Origin: Chitinophagales bacterium
Lineage (GTDB): Bacteria > Bacteroidota > Bacteroidia > Chitinophagales > Chitinophagaceae
Direction of reading: 5' to 3'
Length of the DNA stretch: 64,000 bases
Assembly: GCA_017303395.1 (NCBI GenBank)
Contig: JAFLBN010000001.1
Location: 372,001-436,000, forward strand
In this document: positions 41,392 to 50,122 of the stretch, piece by piece
Position numbering within the stretch: the first letter of the stretch is position 1
Layout of the letters: each line of letters begins with the position of its first letter
Program-made: the position numbers and the translations under genes
Notes under the pieces: model-generated
Told to the model about the DNA's origin: nothing
What the model saw: only the letters and a program-made list of their open reading frames with translations
Databases searched by the model: none

Positions 41392-41399
41392 CAGGGTAA

Positions 41400-42230
41400 A
41401 TGATTTGTAAACAATACCTGCTGACGACTGCAATGGCTGTGGCTATGGCAATACCCGCCACTGCGCAAAAGGGTGTACAAAAACTACCCGCAAAGCAACA
41501 GGTACAAACAATAGGCAAAAAGATGAAAGTAGATATCTGGAGCGATGTACAATGCCCTTTCTGCTACATAGGCAAAAGAAAGTTTGAGGCTGCACTGGCA
41601 AAATTCCCCAACGGAAAAGATATAGAAATAGAGTGGCATAGTTTTCAGCTAGACCCTGATATAACACCACAACCGGGCAAAGATGTATATACCTACCTGG
41701 CAGAGCGCAAGGGTATGACGGTAGAGCAAAGCAAGCAGATGCACAAACAAGTAGTGCAGATGGCTGCGGGCGAAGGCTTGGAATACAATTTTGACAAGGC
41801 TGTAATAGCCAACAGCTTTGACGCGCACCGCATCAGCCATCTGGCAAAGAAATATGGTAAGGGCGATGCGATGGAAGAGCAACTGTTTCGCGGGTATTTT
41901 ACCGAAGGCAAAGACATAGCCAACCGCGATGTGCTGATTGCTATGGCAAAAAACATAGGCATACCCGAGCAGGAAGTAGTGGATGTGCTGAACAGCAATA
42001 AATACGCAGCCGAGGTAGAGGCCGATATAGTACGCGCATCGCAGATAGGTGTGCGTGGTGTACCCTTCTTTGTACTGGATAATAAATATGCCGTAAGCGG
42101 TGCACAACCGTCAGAAACGTTTCTGCAGGCACTGACACAAGCATGGACAGAATACGAAAAAGCTAATCCTAAACTGACAGTAGTTGGCGGCGATGCTACC
42201 GTGTGCGAGCCCGGTGGTGAATGTAAATAA
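41400..42230 (+). CDS. Secreted DsbA-family oxidoreductase (FrnE-like)
   Basis: A 276-residue protein with a signal peptide (about 1-22) and a DsbA/FrnE-type domain. The active site is VQCPFCYIGKRKFE, a CPFC motif at about 48-51. The C-terminus has RGVPFFVLDNKYAVSGAQP, with the conserved cis-proline region. FrnE-like proteins are thiol oxidoreductases linked to polyketide and stress pathways; here it is likely periplasmic. A short C-terminal CEPGGEC extension carries two extra cysteines. Confidence 0.9.
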   Translation: MICKQYLLTTAMAVAMAIPATAQKGVQKLPAKQQVQTIGKKMKVDIWSDVQCPFCYIGKRKFEAALAKFPNGKDIEIEWHSFQLDPDITPQPGKDVYTYLAERKGMTVEQSKQMHKQVVQMAAGEGLEYNFDKAVIANSFDAHRISHLAKKYGKGDAMEEQLFRGYFTEGKDIANRDVLIAMAKNIGIPEQEVVDVLNSNKYAAEVEADIVRASQIGVRGVPFFVLDNKYAVSGAQPSETFLQALTQAWTEYEKANPKLTVVGGDATVCEPGGECK

Positions 42231-42257
42231 AGGCAACAGACGCTAATGCTATAAACA

Positions 42258-42290
42258 AAGAAGCACCCGCATAACGGGTGCTTTCTTTAT
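42258..42290 (+). terminator. Terminator of DsbA-family gene
   Basis: AAGCACCCG/CGGGTGCTT stem (42261-42269/42275-42283) with a CATAA loop followed by TCTTTAT. A second weaker GCACCC/GGGTGC hairpin follows at about 42321-42340. Confidence 0.85.
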
Positions 42291-42797
42291 GATATACACT
42301 GCCAGCTTCCTCAACAGAAAAAGCACCCGGTGAGGGGTGCCTTTCCTGTTACTCTCAAACCATTTACGAACCGCGCGCTTGTGTATAAATATCAATAGCT
42401 GCTTGCAGCGTTCATGGCTTTCGCTATGATTGCTTCGTTCTCTGTAAAAATTTTCTTTACCCCCTACAGCATATTGGCCATCTATACATAGCCCACGTGT
42501 GTTTCTATTTTTGCTTGGTGTTCTTTAGTGTCTTCAATTTGTTATGATCTTATTTATTGGTCTCAAATATTATTCAACCTGCTACATAGCATACTGTGCC
42601 GCTAAAGACACATTGCCATTGCATTTTTGGTGCAATAAATTGACTATCATGCTCTTAGAGCACTACAGCCGCATACCTGTAAATAGTTGATTGAGAAGCA
42701 GCATTGGGGGATAAGCTTGCCGCTTTTAATAAATGTACAACGCGAAAACACTGAAAACAAATAAGTTGCCGAAAATATTTTTCAACGCGACGATTGC
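42291..42797. other. 507-base intergenic region, possible gene remnant
   Basis: No intact gene. On the minus strand about 42400-42490 reads as CIDGQYAVGGK in one frame and KIFTENEAIIAKAMNAASSY-stop in another, suggesting a C-terminal fragment broken by a frameshift. The remainder (42490-42797) is AT-rich and shows nothing recognisable. Confidence 0.3.
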
Positions 42798-43424
42798 CTA
42801 TCGCTTTGCATCTCTTCTGTGGCTGTAACTATCTCCCGGGAATCTTGGTTTCTGACCCAGCGCGTCTTCCATCAGTGCCGTGTATTTCTTTTCAAGTTCG
42901 CCTTCCAGTTTGTTGTTATTCACATACAGTCCGTTGGGGTACCACTTCAGGTTGATGGGCTGACTTTCGTCCAGCAGGCTGTCTGCTGCCATAGCTGTTA
43001 TTACCGCGTTCAGCTTTTCTTCTTTTTCACGGTCGCTGTTTTTACCTTTTTTGCCCTGTTCCTCTTTTTGCAGTTTATCCAGACTCAGCGAGCTTCCTGT
43101 TATAGAGAATGCACTGTGTACACTTCCCTGCTTTTTCAGAAAGGCTTCCATCTTTTCGGCATAGCGGCTGCGGTAGGGTTCGCTCAGTTGCTCTCCGTTC
43201 AGGCTGATATCTCCGTTATCATACTCGTAGGTGTATGGCATTTTTTCCTGTAGCAGTCCGTCTTTCACAGCATCTATCAACAGAAAGTTCTTATTGCCTT
43301 CATCAAACATCTTTCGGCTGATGGCATTCAGCTTTGTAGTATCTGTTTTGCTACCTGCGAAGGAAAGGAAAGGCAGTGCCACTGCCAGTAAAAGGCTTTT
43401 CAGTTTCGGATTGATTGGTATCAT
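42798..43424 (-). CDS. Secreted hypothetical protein
   Basis: A 208-residue protein with an N-terminal signal-like segment (LLLAVALPFLSFAGS). The mature part is hydrophilic, with a Lys/Glu-rich linker (EEQGKKGKNSDREKEEK) and two similar modules (NGDISLNGEQL and NGLYVNNNKLEGEL), each giving G-N-x-L strands and an LxxKY-like helix. The doubled motif suggests a duplicated small domain. No family is recognised. Confidence 0.65.
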   Translation of the reverse strand: MIPINPKLKSLLLAVALPFLSFAGSKTDTTKLNAISRKMFDEGNKNFLLIDAVKDGLLQEKMPYTYEYDNGDISLNGEQLSEPYRSRYAEKMEAFLKKQGSVHSAFSITGSSLSLDKLQKEEQGKKGKNSDREKEEKLNAVITAMAADSLLDESQPINLKWYPNGLYVNNNKLEGELEKKYTALMEDALGQKPRFPGDSYSHRRDAKR

Positions 43425-43451
43425 AGCATAAGTGTTTATACAAATTAAAGA

Positions 43452-44213
43452 CTAATTGTAATAGATGCGTCTATACAAAACGTTAATAATACGGCCGTTG
43501 GCGTAGCGTTTGCGCTTGGTAAAATTGCCGTGGGTGTCAAACACATACTCATAGGTATCGGTTGATATCAGCGTATCGTTTTGGTAGTTCACCGATTTTG
43601 TACACAGGTTGTAGAGCCCGTATTCGTATATACTGTGTGTGGTACGTTCTGTAATACCCGTCTTCCATTCTTCGGCTACACGCCCCTGCTCATCATATTT
43701 ACGGATGGTTGTGGCTATTACTTTTTGCGAAGCCATGTAGTAACGGATAGTATCGGTACGCCTGTCTGCATCTTTTACGATGTAGAAGGTAGGTTGTGTA
43801 TAGTTGTGCAGTTGTGGGCTGCCAGCCTGCTTGCGAATGTAGCTAAACCTAACAGCCTGTTTGGCACCGGGCATCCTGTTCTCCATATAGTTAATATCCC
43901 CCTCATCATTCAGCACATACAGCAGGTCTTTGAAATGGGTTTCGTAATGATATTGTGTAGCAGATATGGTATCGGCAGCCTGATAGTGATACATCACACT
44001 GTCTTGCAGTTTATATTCTTCTTCGGTCTCCTCGTTACCGGGTGGCCATACCAGCTTGCTAACCACCGATACCGAGTCTGCCGTGCCGCGTATCTTAAAA
44101 AACATTTCATCATCGAACAACTGTGCATACAGGCTGTTGGTAAACAAGAGCAGGACTCTGGTAAGGAGTGGCTTCAATACTTTGCGGTTTTGAAGAAAAG
44201 ATAAACAAAACAT
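43452..44213 (-). CDS. Hypothetical protein with RHS-like beta repeats
   Basis: A 253-residue exported protein (hydrophobic segment about 12-30). Short repeats of the form YDEQGRVAEEWKTG, YEYGLYNLCTKSVNYQNDT and YEYVFDTHGNFTKRKRYANG resemble the YD-type beta-hairpin repeats common in Bacteroidota surface lipoproteins. Function unknown; not obviously linked to its neighbours. Confidence 0.65.
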   Translation of the reverse strand: MFCLSFLQNRKVLKPLLTRVLLLFTNSLYAQLFDDEMFFKIRGTADSVSVVSKLVWPPGNEETEEEYKLQDSVMYHYQAADTISATQYHYETHFKDLLYVLNDEGDINYMENRMPGAKQAVRFSYIRKQAGSPQLHNYTQPTFYIVKDADRRTDTIRYYMASQKVIATTIRKYDEQGRVAEEWKTGITERTTHSIYEYGLYNLCTKSVNYQNDTLISTDTYEYVFDTHGNFTKRKRYANGRIINVLYRRIYYN

Positions 44214-44270
44214 ATTGCACAGTTTCGGGCAATTGGCTAATTTAACATTTGCTAAAAACTTAGAAACCTT

Positions 44271-44714
44271 ATGAAGTACATTACCCTTTTCATTTTATGC
44301 CTCTCCTCTTACACATCTTTTTCCAAAGACGGAGACTTTTCTTTACACAACACATTTGCCAAACAGACAATTTCAAAAGAAACAGCACCTTCTTTTGCAC
44401 CACTACCACCACCAGACAGATACAGACGCAACAGCGGACCGGGAGCATTGGGCATTACTGCACAGATACTGGGTGGCATAGGCGGTGGCCTGATAGGCTG
44501 GCCTGTTGGCACTTATATTGGTGGCGGAGACCCTGAGTGGACACTTGCTGCAATAGGAGGTGGCCTTGTTGCCATAGCAGTACCGTTGGCATTGATAGAT
44601 GACCACAGAAACAAGGGCGGTGGCTACAGAGCACACAATGCAGGCCCTAAAGGACAATACGACATTTGTCTGGTGAGCAATAAGAACGGCATAGGCATTG
44701 CACTGAAGCTGTAA
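44271..44714 (+). CDS. Secreted glycine-rich membrane protein, hypothetical
   Basis: A 147-residue protein with a signal peptide (MKYITLFILCLSSYTSFS) and two hydrophobic glycine-rich segments (GALGITAQILGGIGGGLIGWPVGTYIGGG and WTLAAIGGGLVAIAVPLALI), similar to small Bacteroidota proteins with glycine-zipper helices. It is probably in the envelope. Function unknown. Confidence 0.7.
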   Translation: MKYITLFILCLSSYTSFSKDGDFSLHNTFAKQTISKETAPSFAPLPPPDRYRRNSGPGALGITAQILGGIGGGLIGWPVGTYIGGGDPEWTLAAIGGGLVAIAVPLALIDDHRNKGGGYRAHNAGPKGQYDICLVSNKNGIGIALKL

Positions 44715-44840
44715 CAATCAACAAAAACAATAATAGAACAGCCCTGCCAATGCGGGGCTATATTTTTTGCGTGGAATGATTATTTTATTGTATTTTTGCA
44801 TTAATAAATAATCACTATAATACCTAAACCTATCTGCACC

Positions 44841-45855
44841 ATGAAACAGAAAGATAATCACTGGTTTGCCCACGACAAGAATGCGATGAACGACCCTAAG
44901 CTGATGTCGCTGAAAGCCGTATACGGCATGAAGGGCTACGGTATATGGTGGGCACTGATGGAAGTGCTGCGTGGCAGCGAAGGCTACCGCTACAACCTGA
45001 CCGAAGAATTTGCCTACACTCACCTTTCGCGCCTGCTGGAAGAAATGACACCCGATGAGGTACGCAAGTTTATAGATGATTGCATCAACCGCTTCAAACT
45101 ACTGAAACTGAAAAAACGGCTGCATCTACCACGAAGAAATGACTGAACAACTACGTGCACTTGACAGAAAAAGAAAGGAGTTGAGCAACAAAGGTAAACG
45201 TGCTGCAAATATCAGGTATTCGAAACCATTGACAGACAATAAATTATCTACCACTGGCATACCAGATGCATGCCCTATGCATACCAAGGAAAGGACAATA
45301 GAGGATAGAACAGAATATAACAGTATAGCACACAACAGCACAGCAGAGGATGGTGGGGTTGCTACTGTTGTTGGTGGTAAAACGGCTATAAGCCTTATAC
45401 CTGATAATAATAAACACATAACACCCAACGATACACACTATACACTGGAACAACTGCTGGAACGTAGTATGGCTGATGATAACTTCAACCTGCTAACTAC
45501 TGAATTAAAAAAGATAACTCCCGAACAACTACGCAACTGGCTTACTGCTTTCAACAAATGGCTGCGCTACACTGCCGAGACCGAAAAGACAGATACCGAC
45601 TACCGCAAGCACTTCCGCAACTGGCTGGGGCATCACGATGTAAAAACAGAAAACCCGCTTACCTACAACCCTGCTGCCGATGCACAAAAGCCCAAAGGAA
45701 AATATGCACTACCACCCGCGCCCGAAGGCATTAGTGCCAAAGAAGCCCTACGCAGACACAAAGAAGAAATGGAACGCAGCCGCAAGATAGATGAAGACCT
45801 TGCCATAGCACGCGGCAAAATAAAACCCGAGGACTTAGTAAAGAAAACCGGATAG
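44841..45855 (+). pseudogene. DUF4373-like replication protein split by frameshift
   Basis: Bases 44841-45146 encode the DUF4373/Lin1244-type N-terminal domain (HWFAHDKNAMNDPKLMSLKAVYGMKGYGIWWALMEVL). Bases 45139-45855 in another frame encode the rest, including MTEQLRALDRKRKELSNKGKRA. The natural join reads LKNGCIYHEEMTEQLR across about 45112, where A6 replaces A5. Restoring one base gives a ~337-residue protein. So one gene is split by a one-base insertion in an A run. DUF4373 proteins are phage/plasmid replication-initiator-like, and this copy is a likely phage remnant. Confidence 0.8.
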
Positions 45856-45861
45856 CTTTTA

Positions 45862-46773
45862 CTACAGCTTGAATGTAAAGCGTGGAATGACGATGGCATT
45901 ACGTGTCAGCCCGTCTGGCCTGTTTTCTCTGGCATATACGGGTGCGGCAATCGTGAAATCGAATACCCATTTTTCTGTGCTGTAATAGTACCCGAGGTTT
46001 ACATTGACTGTAAATCCCGCACTGTTTTGCAATTCAATCTTATCGCCGTTGGCCAGTATACTCTTATCATTTGCCAGATGACACAATACCAAAGGTCCAC
46101 CGTGTATGCCGCTGTGCTTCCAGTCTTTCTTTGCCTCTACACGCAGCAGTGCATCACCCGCACGTTGCAGATAGCGCGATGAAAAATAGACCGTCTCTAT
46201 ACTATCTCTGTCGGCGGTGGTATGATACCCGTTTCTGTTGTACTGCAACACGGGCTGCTGTATGCCTGCTGCCAATGTGATGTATTTACCAATATTGGTA
46301 CTAAGCCCCAATATTACGTCTGTGGTACCAAGACTTGTCTGGTATGCCATAGGCAGTGGCTTTGCATTGAGGGCATCGTCTCCGTTACCCAATCCGAAAC
46401 GCATACCAATTGTATAATACAGTTGTTTGTCTGTCTTCTTTGTGCTGACGCGATGTGTATAGGTTGCAATCAAATCGCCCACACCAAGATTGGTACCCAG
46501 ATTGCCCGTCACAATCTGAAACGGCAGCTTTACTTCCAGATAGCTTCGCTGGTCAATGAATGTTTTTATCTCTAGTTGCGGGCTGATGACCCACGACAAT
46601 TTTTCTCCGCTGGCTACTGCCGCAGAAAAGCCTATTGTGTTATGAAGCGTATCTGTTTTTTGCTTGCCGTGCTGCATGGCACCCACACTACAAAAACCCG
46701 CATCTGCACAGCCCTGCGCCATAGCATTACCACCCATCATTACAAAAGCAAACAGTATTGGCAAGCATTTCAT
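45862..46773 (-). CDS. Outer-membrane beta-barrel-like protein, hypothetical
   Basis: A 303-residue protein with a signal peptide (MKCLPILFAFVMMGGNAMAQ) and alternating amphipathic strands ending in phenylalanine (IVIPRFTFKL), typical of outer-membrane barrels. The pattern of short strands (WVISPQLEIKTFI, LYYTIGMRFGLG, WVFDFTIAAPVYA) suits a 10-14-strand barrel. Early cysteines (C-ADAGFC) are unusual. Function unknown; possibly a metal or toluene-type porin. Confidence 0.7.
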   Translation of the reverse strand: MKCLPILFAFVMMGGNAMAQGCADAGFCSVGAMQHGKQKTDTLHNTIGFSAAVASGEKLSWVISPQLEIKTFIDQRSYLEVKLPFQIVTGNLGTNLGVGDLIATYTHRVSTKKTDKQLYYTIGMRFGLGNGDDALNAKPLPMAYQTSLGTTDVILGLSTNIGKYITLAAGIQQPVLQYNRNGYHTTADRDSIETVYFSSRYLQRAGDALLRVEAKKDWKHSGIHGGPLVLCHLANDKSILANGDKIELQNSAGFTVNVNLGYYYSTEKWVFDFTIAAPVYARENRPDGLTRNAIVIPRFTFKL

Positions 46774-46907
46774 ATTCCTGCATTTAATCTTTGTAAATTA
46801 ATGATATAGCAACGAATACACAGCTCCCCCATTATAATTTTCACACAAAATGACAATGCTGTGATGTGATACAGGTATTTGGAGATTGACTATCTTAGAA
46901 CCTTGCA

Positions 46908-47393
46908 ATGAAACCGCTCGTTGATAAAAAATACAAGCTTGAAAAATACCCGGGAAAGGGCGGGTGGACTTATGCAGTACTACCCGATACCATTCGCGAA
47001 AACGTGAAGAAACCTTTCGGGTGGAGGAAAGTTTGCGGCAGCATAGATGACTATGTCATCAAACAATACACCCTGATGCCCATGGGCGATGGCAGACTAT
47101 TCCTGCCTGTAAAGGCAGAGATACGCAAAGCCATTAATAAAGAAGCGGGCGATACGGTACACATCACACTGTACCCCGATGATAGTGCAGTAGAAGTACC
47201 GGGAGAACTGCAACTTTGCCTGGAAGACGAGCCGCAGGCGCTGCGCTTCTTTACCAAACTAAGCGACAGCGAAAAGAAATACTACATACAGTGGATATAC
47301 GGTGCCAAAAAGCAGGAAACAAAAATAGACCGTATGGCTAAGACCATAGAGCGCCTTGCCCGTGGATTGAAAATGCATGATAAAGAACTGTAA
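46908..47393 (+). CDS. DUF1905/YdeI-like protein
   Basis: A 161-residue protein with an N-terminal DUF1905 beta-barrel (GGWTYAVLPDTIRENVKKPFGWRKVCGSIDDY; GDTVHITLYPDDSAVEVP) and a C-terminal YdeI/OmpD-associated helix domain (FFTKLSDSEKKYYIQWIYGAKKQETKIDRMAKTIERLARG). The family is linked loosely to bacteriocin or peptide resistance; the molecular role is unknown. Cytoplasmic. Confidence 0.88.
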   Translation: MKPLVDKKYKLEKYPGKGGWTYAVLPDTIRENVKKPFGWRKVCGSIDDYVIKQYTLMPMGDGRLFLPVKAEIRKAINKEAGDTVHITLYPDDSAVEVPGELQLCLEDEPQALRFFTKLSDSEKKYYIQWIYGAKKQETKIDRMAKTIERLARGLKMHDKEL

Positions 47394-47425
47394 AACCGTA
47401 TTTTAGTATTGCACAAACACATGCT

Positions 47426-48199
47426 ATGGCAGCTATTACCAATACTACGTGGTTCTATTTTATATATCCGCTATTGCTGATAGGGTCTATATGGCTGGGA
47501 GCTGTTATTGCCAGGCGGCGATACCACAAAAAGAATATTGCATGGAAACCTGCGGGATTGGAGACATCTGTAGTAGGTATCTTTGGTTTGATACTTTCTT
47601 TCACACTCAATTCATCGAACACAGAATACCGCAACCGTACTGCCAACCTGAATGCTGAGTCGGACGTAGTAGCACAGATGCGCAGAGAGAGCTTGTTTAT
47701 GGACAATGCCATTCGCAAACAGGTAAGGCACTATCTCATAGACTTCACCGGTGTACATGCCGAAATAAACGATAATCATTGGACACACCAGCAGATGCTG
47801 GATACCATTGCCAACATCAATGGCCAGTTTGTAGATTATCTGTTGCAGCTACACAAAGACAGCACTGTCAATCAGGCAAACGTTACCACGCTGCTACGCT
47901 ACCACAACAGCCTGTGTACCCATTTTTACAAAAATGCTTTTTCTTATACAGAGCGTACGCCAAGCACCATCATGTTCCTGCTGATAGTAGGCTCGCTGTT
48001 GATAGGATTGCTGGTAGGATTCATGAATACATTTACACAGGGCTACAAATCGTACATACTACCCATACTCTATACATTCCTCACCAGCCTTGCCATACTT
48101 GCCATTTGCGATATGGACAATCCCAAAACGGGCATTATAAAACCAGACACGCGCAATATCCAATACATGCACCAACGCCTGCTGACAAGTGAGCGATAG
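47426..48199 (+). CDS. DUF4239 bestrophin-like membrane protein
   Basis: A 257-residue protein with four predicted membrane segments (about 10-30, 45-65, 180-200, 205-230) and a conserved VVGIFGLILSFTLNSSNTEYRNR region. This matches the DUF4239 family, described as bestrophin-like putative channels. It starts 32 bases after the DUF1905 gene, so they may be co-transcribed. Confidence 0.72.
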   Translation: MAAITNTTWFYFIYPLLLIGSIWLGAVIARRRYHKKNIAWKPAGLETSVVGIFGLILSFTLNSSNTEYRNRTANLNAESDVVAQMRRESLFMDNAIRKQVRHYLIDFTGVHAEINDNHWTHQQMLDTIANINGQFVDYLLQLHKDSTVNQANVTTLLRYHNSLCTHFYKNAFSYTERTPSTIMFLLIVGSLLIGLLVGFMNTFTQGYKSYILPILYTFLTSLAILAICDMDNPKTGIIKPDTRNIQYMHQRLLTSER

Positions 48200-48210
48200 T
48201 GTAGCACCCA

Positions 48211-48480
48211 CTACCCCACCGCTCTATTCTTCATCAATTGGTATACCAGATACACGGTACTGATGGCTATAAACAATAGATTGAATAGCAAGAGGTTCAT
48301 GTAATTGTTTATTATATCAGGAAAATGCCTGTCGGTATCAAGACGTATATACAGCAGTATTGCACCTACAAAATAGGTAGCACCATTCGCCATGGCAAAT
48401 GGCTTATTATACCTGTAGCCCGCTGCTATCAGCAACATACACAGCAGTGCGGTTATATGCAATAAGATATTCCCATCCAT
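48211..48480 (-). CDS. Small membrane protein, hypothetical
   Basis: A 89-residue protein (from MDGNILLH) with three predicted transmembrane helices. No family is recognised. It converges on the DUF4239 gene with 11 bases between. Confidence 0.55.
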   Translation of the reverse strand: MDGNILLHITALLCMLLIAAGYRYNKPFAMANGATYFVGAILLYIRLDTDRHFPDIINNYMNLLLFNLLFIAISTVYLVYQLMKNRAVG

Positions 48481-48631
48481 ATACAAAGGGCTTAGTACAG
48501 CTTATATAATACAACAATCGTGCCTTTAAATAATTATCCAACAGCTGTACGTACAACAATAACAATTGAGTACACATGCTAAAAATCTGACAATTGCGAA
48601 TAAAAAAATACGCTACATTTGACTTCAGGTT

Positions 48632-49030
48632 TTGAAAAAGGTATTCGGCATATTGATACTGGTTTGTTATGCGTTCTGCGCATTCAATATCAGTTTGTCT
48701 TTCCACCACTGCGGCGGAGAGCTTGCCTATGTATCTGTAAATAATGATGACGACCACGAGGTGAAATGCTGCGACAGCAAGAAACCTATGCCACCCGATT
48801 GCTGCAAAAGCAAGAAAGTAACCTTCTCTAAAACAGACGATAAAGCACAGGCATACTACACACTCGATTTGCAGAAGATGCAAACAGATGTAGCCCTGCC
48901 GGTATATCATACATACTATGTAGCAGATGTACAACCTGCTACAGGTACCAAAGCAAAGCAATTGCTGCGGCCACCACCCGAACGAACGGGTATCCCGCTT
49001 TATCAACTCCATTCCGTATATCGTATCTGA
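48632..49030 (+). CDS. HYC_CC_PP-family small secreted protein
   Basis: A 132-residue protein with a TTG start, a signal peptide (about 1-22), the FHHCGGEL and KCCDSKK...DCCKSKKV cysteine/histidine motifs and a C-terminal proline-rich RPPPERTGIPLYQL. This is the HYC_CC_PP pattern, found in Bacteroidota beside metal-transport genes. It is thought to be a periplasmic metal (copper or mercury) handling protein. The next gene encodes a metal-binding lipoprotein, which supports that. Confidence 0.8.
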   Translation: MKKVFGILILVCYAFCAFNISLSFHHCGGELAYVSVNNDDDHEVKCCDSKKPMPPDCCKSKKVTFSKTDDKAQAYYTLDLQKMQTDVALPVYHTYYVADVQPATGTKAKQLLRPPPERTGIPLYQLHSVYRI

Positions 49031-49127
49031 TACCGTATTAGTATTACACAACCTTGTATACAGGGTTGCGCATCCTTATAGCTGTCACTCTTTGCAGCAT
49101 TACTAATACTAAATACAACACAACAGC

Positions 49128-49304
49128 ATGAATTTGTTTATGCGCGTCATTGTCGCTACGCTGGTCAGCGTATTTGCACTCTCGTCTTGCGGCGAAGAGA
49201 AATTTAGCAAATACCAATGCCCCATGAAATGCGAACAGGAAAAAACATACGATAAGCCCGGCACATGCCCCGTTTGCGGTATGAAGCTGAAAGGCATTAA
49301 ATAA
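49128..49304 (+). CDS. Heavy-metal-binding-domain lipoprotein
   Basis: A 58-residue lipoprotein. The signal ends at the lipobox LSSCG (Cys about 21). The mature peptide has YQCPMKCEQEKTYDKPGTCPVCGMKL, the heavy-metal-binding domain signature (CPM...C...CPxCGM). It should bind copper or similar ions in the periplasm. It is co-oriented with the HYC_CC_PP gene and the T9SS thioredoxin-like gene, giving a small metal/redox operon. Confidence 0.88.
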   Translation: MNLFMRVIVATLVSVFALSSCGEEKFSKYQCPMKCEQEKTYDKPGTCPVCGMKLKGIK

Positions 49305-49340
49305 TCATTTGCATAACACTCACATAAAAAAACAACTACG

Positions 49341-50114
49341 ATGAAAAAACTATTTATCGCAGCATCGCTGATGCTGGCAACAAGCGCATCATTTGCACAA
49401 ACAAATGCTACAGACTGGACAGCCACAGACTGCAGCAGCACCAGCAAAAATCTGTTTACCGCACTCAATAGCGGCAAGATAGTGGTAATGGTATGGGTAA
49501 TGCCATGCGGCTCTTGCATCAACGGTGCAAAAGCTGCGTATAATGCCATGCAGAGCTTTGCTTCAAGCCATCCCGGCAAAGTAGTGTACTATATAGCAGA
49601 TGATCTGGGCGATGCATCTTGCAATGACCTGAATACATGGATAACTAGCAGCAGCATAGGTACGCTGAGCAATATGACCGTATTCAGCAACGCAGGCAAT
49701 GTGATTAAAGAAAGCGACTTTGGTGGTACAGGTATGCCACACGTAGTAGTAATGGGTGGTACAGACCACAAAATCTATTACAACAAAAAGAACAACGCTA
49801 CCAACGATCTGACAGGTATCACTGCAGCTATCAACAGTGCCCTGACGGCTACGTCTGTAGGCAACTTAGCAAACAATATCAGCTTCAGCGCATCTCCAAA
49901 TCCTGCCACCAATACCATCAGCATCAACTATGGCAAGGCTGTAAAAAGCATCAGCATCACTGCGCTGAATGGACAGGTAGTAAAAGAAATGGACATGGGT
50001 ACTGGTAAAGTAAACCCTGTTATCAATACCGCAGACCTGTCTGCAGGTATCTACACCATCCGTCTTACTGATGCTGAGGGCAAAACAGGTTTTACAAAAT
50101 TCATCAAAGAATAG
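49341..50114 (+). CDS. T9SS-sorted thioredoxin-like protein
   Basis: A 257-residue protein. The signal peptide is 1-~20, followed by a thioredoxin-fold domain with the redox motif WVMPCGSCINGAKAA (C-G-S-C) and the cis-proline region GGTGMPHVVVMGG. The C-terminal ~75 residues (SASPNPATNTISI...LSAGIYTIRLTD...FTKFIKE) form a type A type IX secretion sorting domain, so it is likely surface-anchored or released. It precedes the cytochrome c peroxidase gene by 8 bases. Confidence 0.88.
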   Translation: MKKLFIAASLMLATSASFAQTNATDWTATDCSSTSKNLFTALNSGKIVVMVWVMPCGSCINGAKAAYNAMQSFASSHPGKVVYYIADDLGDASCNDLNTWITSSSIGTLSNMTVFSNAGNVIKESDFGGTGMPHVVVMGGTDHKIYYNKKNNATNDLTGITAAINSALTATSVGNLANNISFSASPNPATNTISINYGKAVKSISITALNGQVVKEMDMGTGKVNPVINTADLSAGIYTIRLTDAEGKTGFTKFIKE

Positions 50115-50122
50115 TTTGAAGC

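Noticed and set aside
45105-45130. Programmed -1 frameshift at the AAAAAAC run in the DUF4373-type gene
   Set aside because: The zero frame is phased AAA AAA C, so the classical A AAA AAC slip does not fit; the required shift is +1 (or -2). A simple insertion explains it better.
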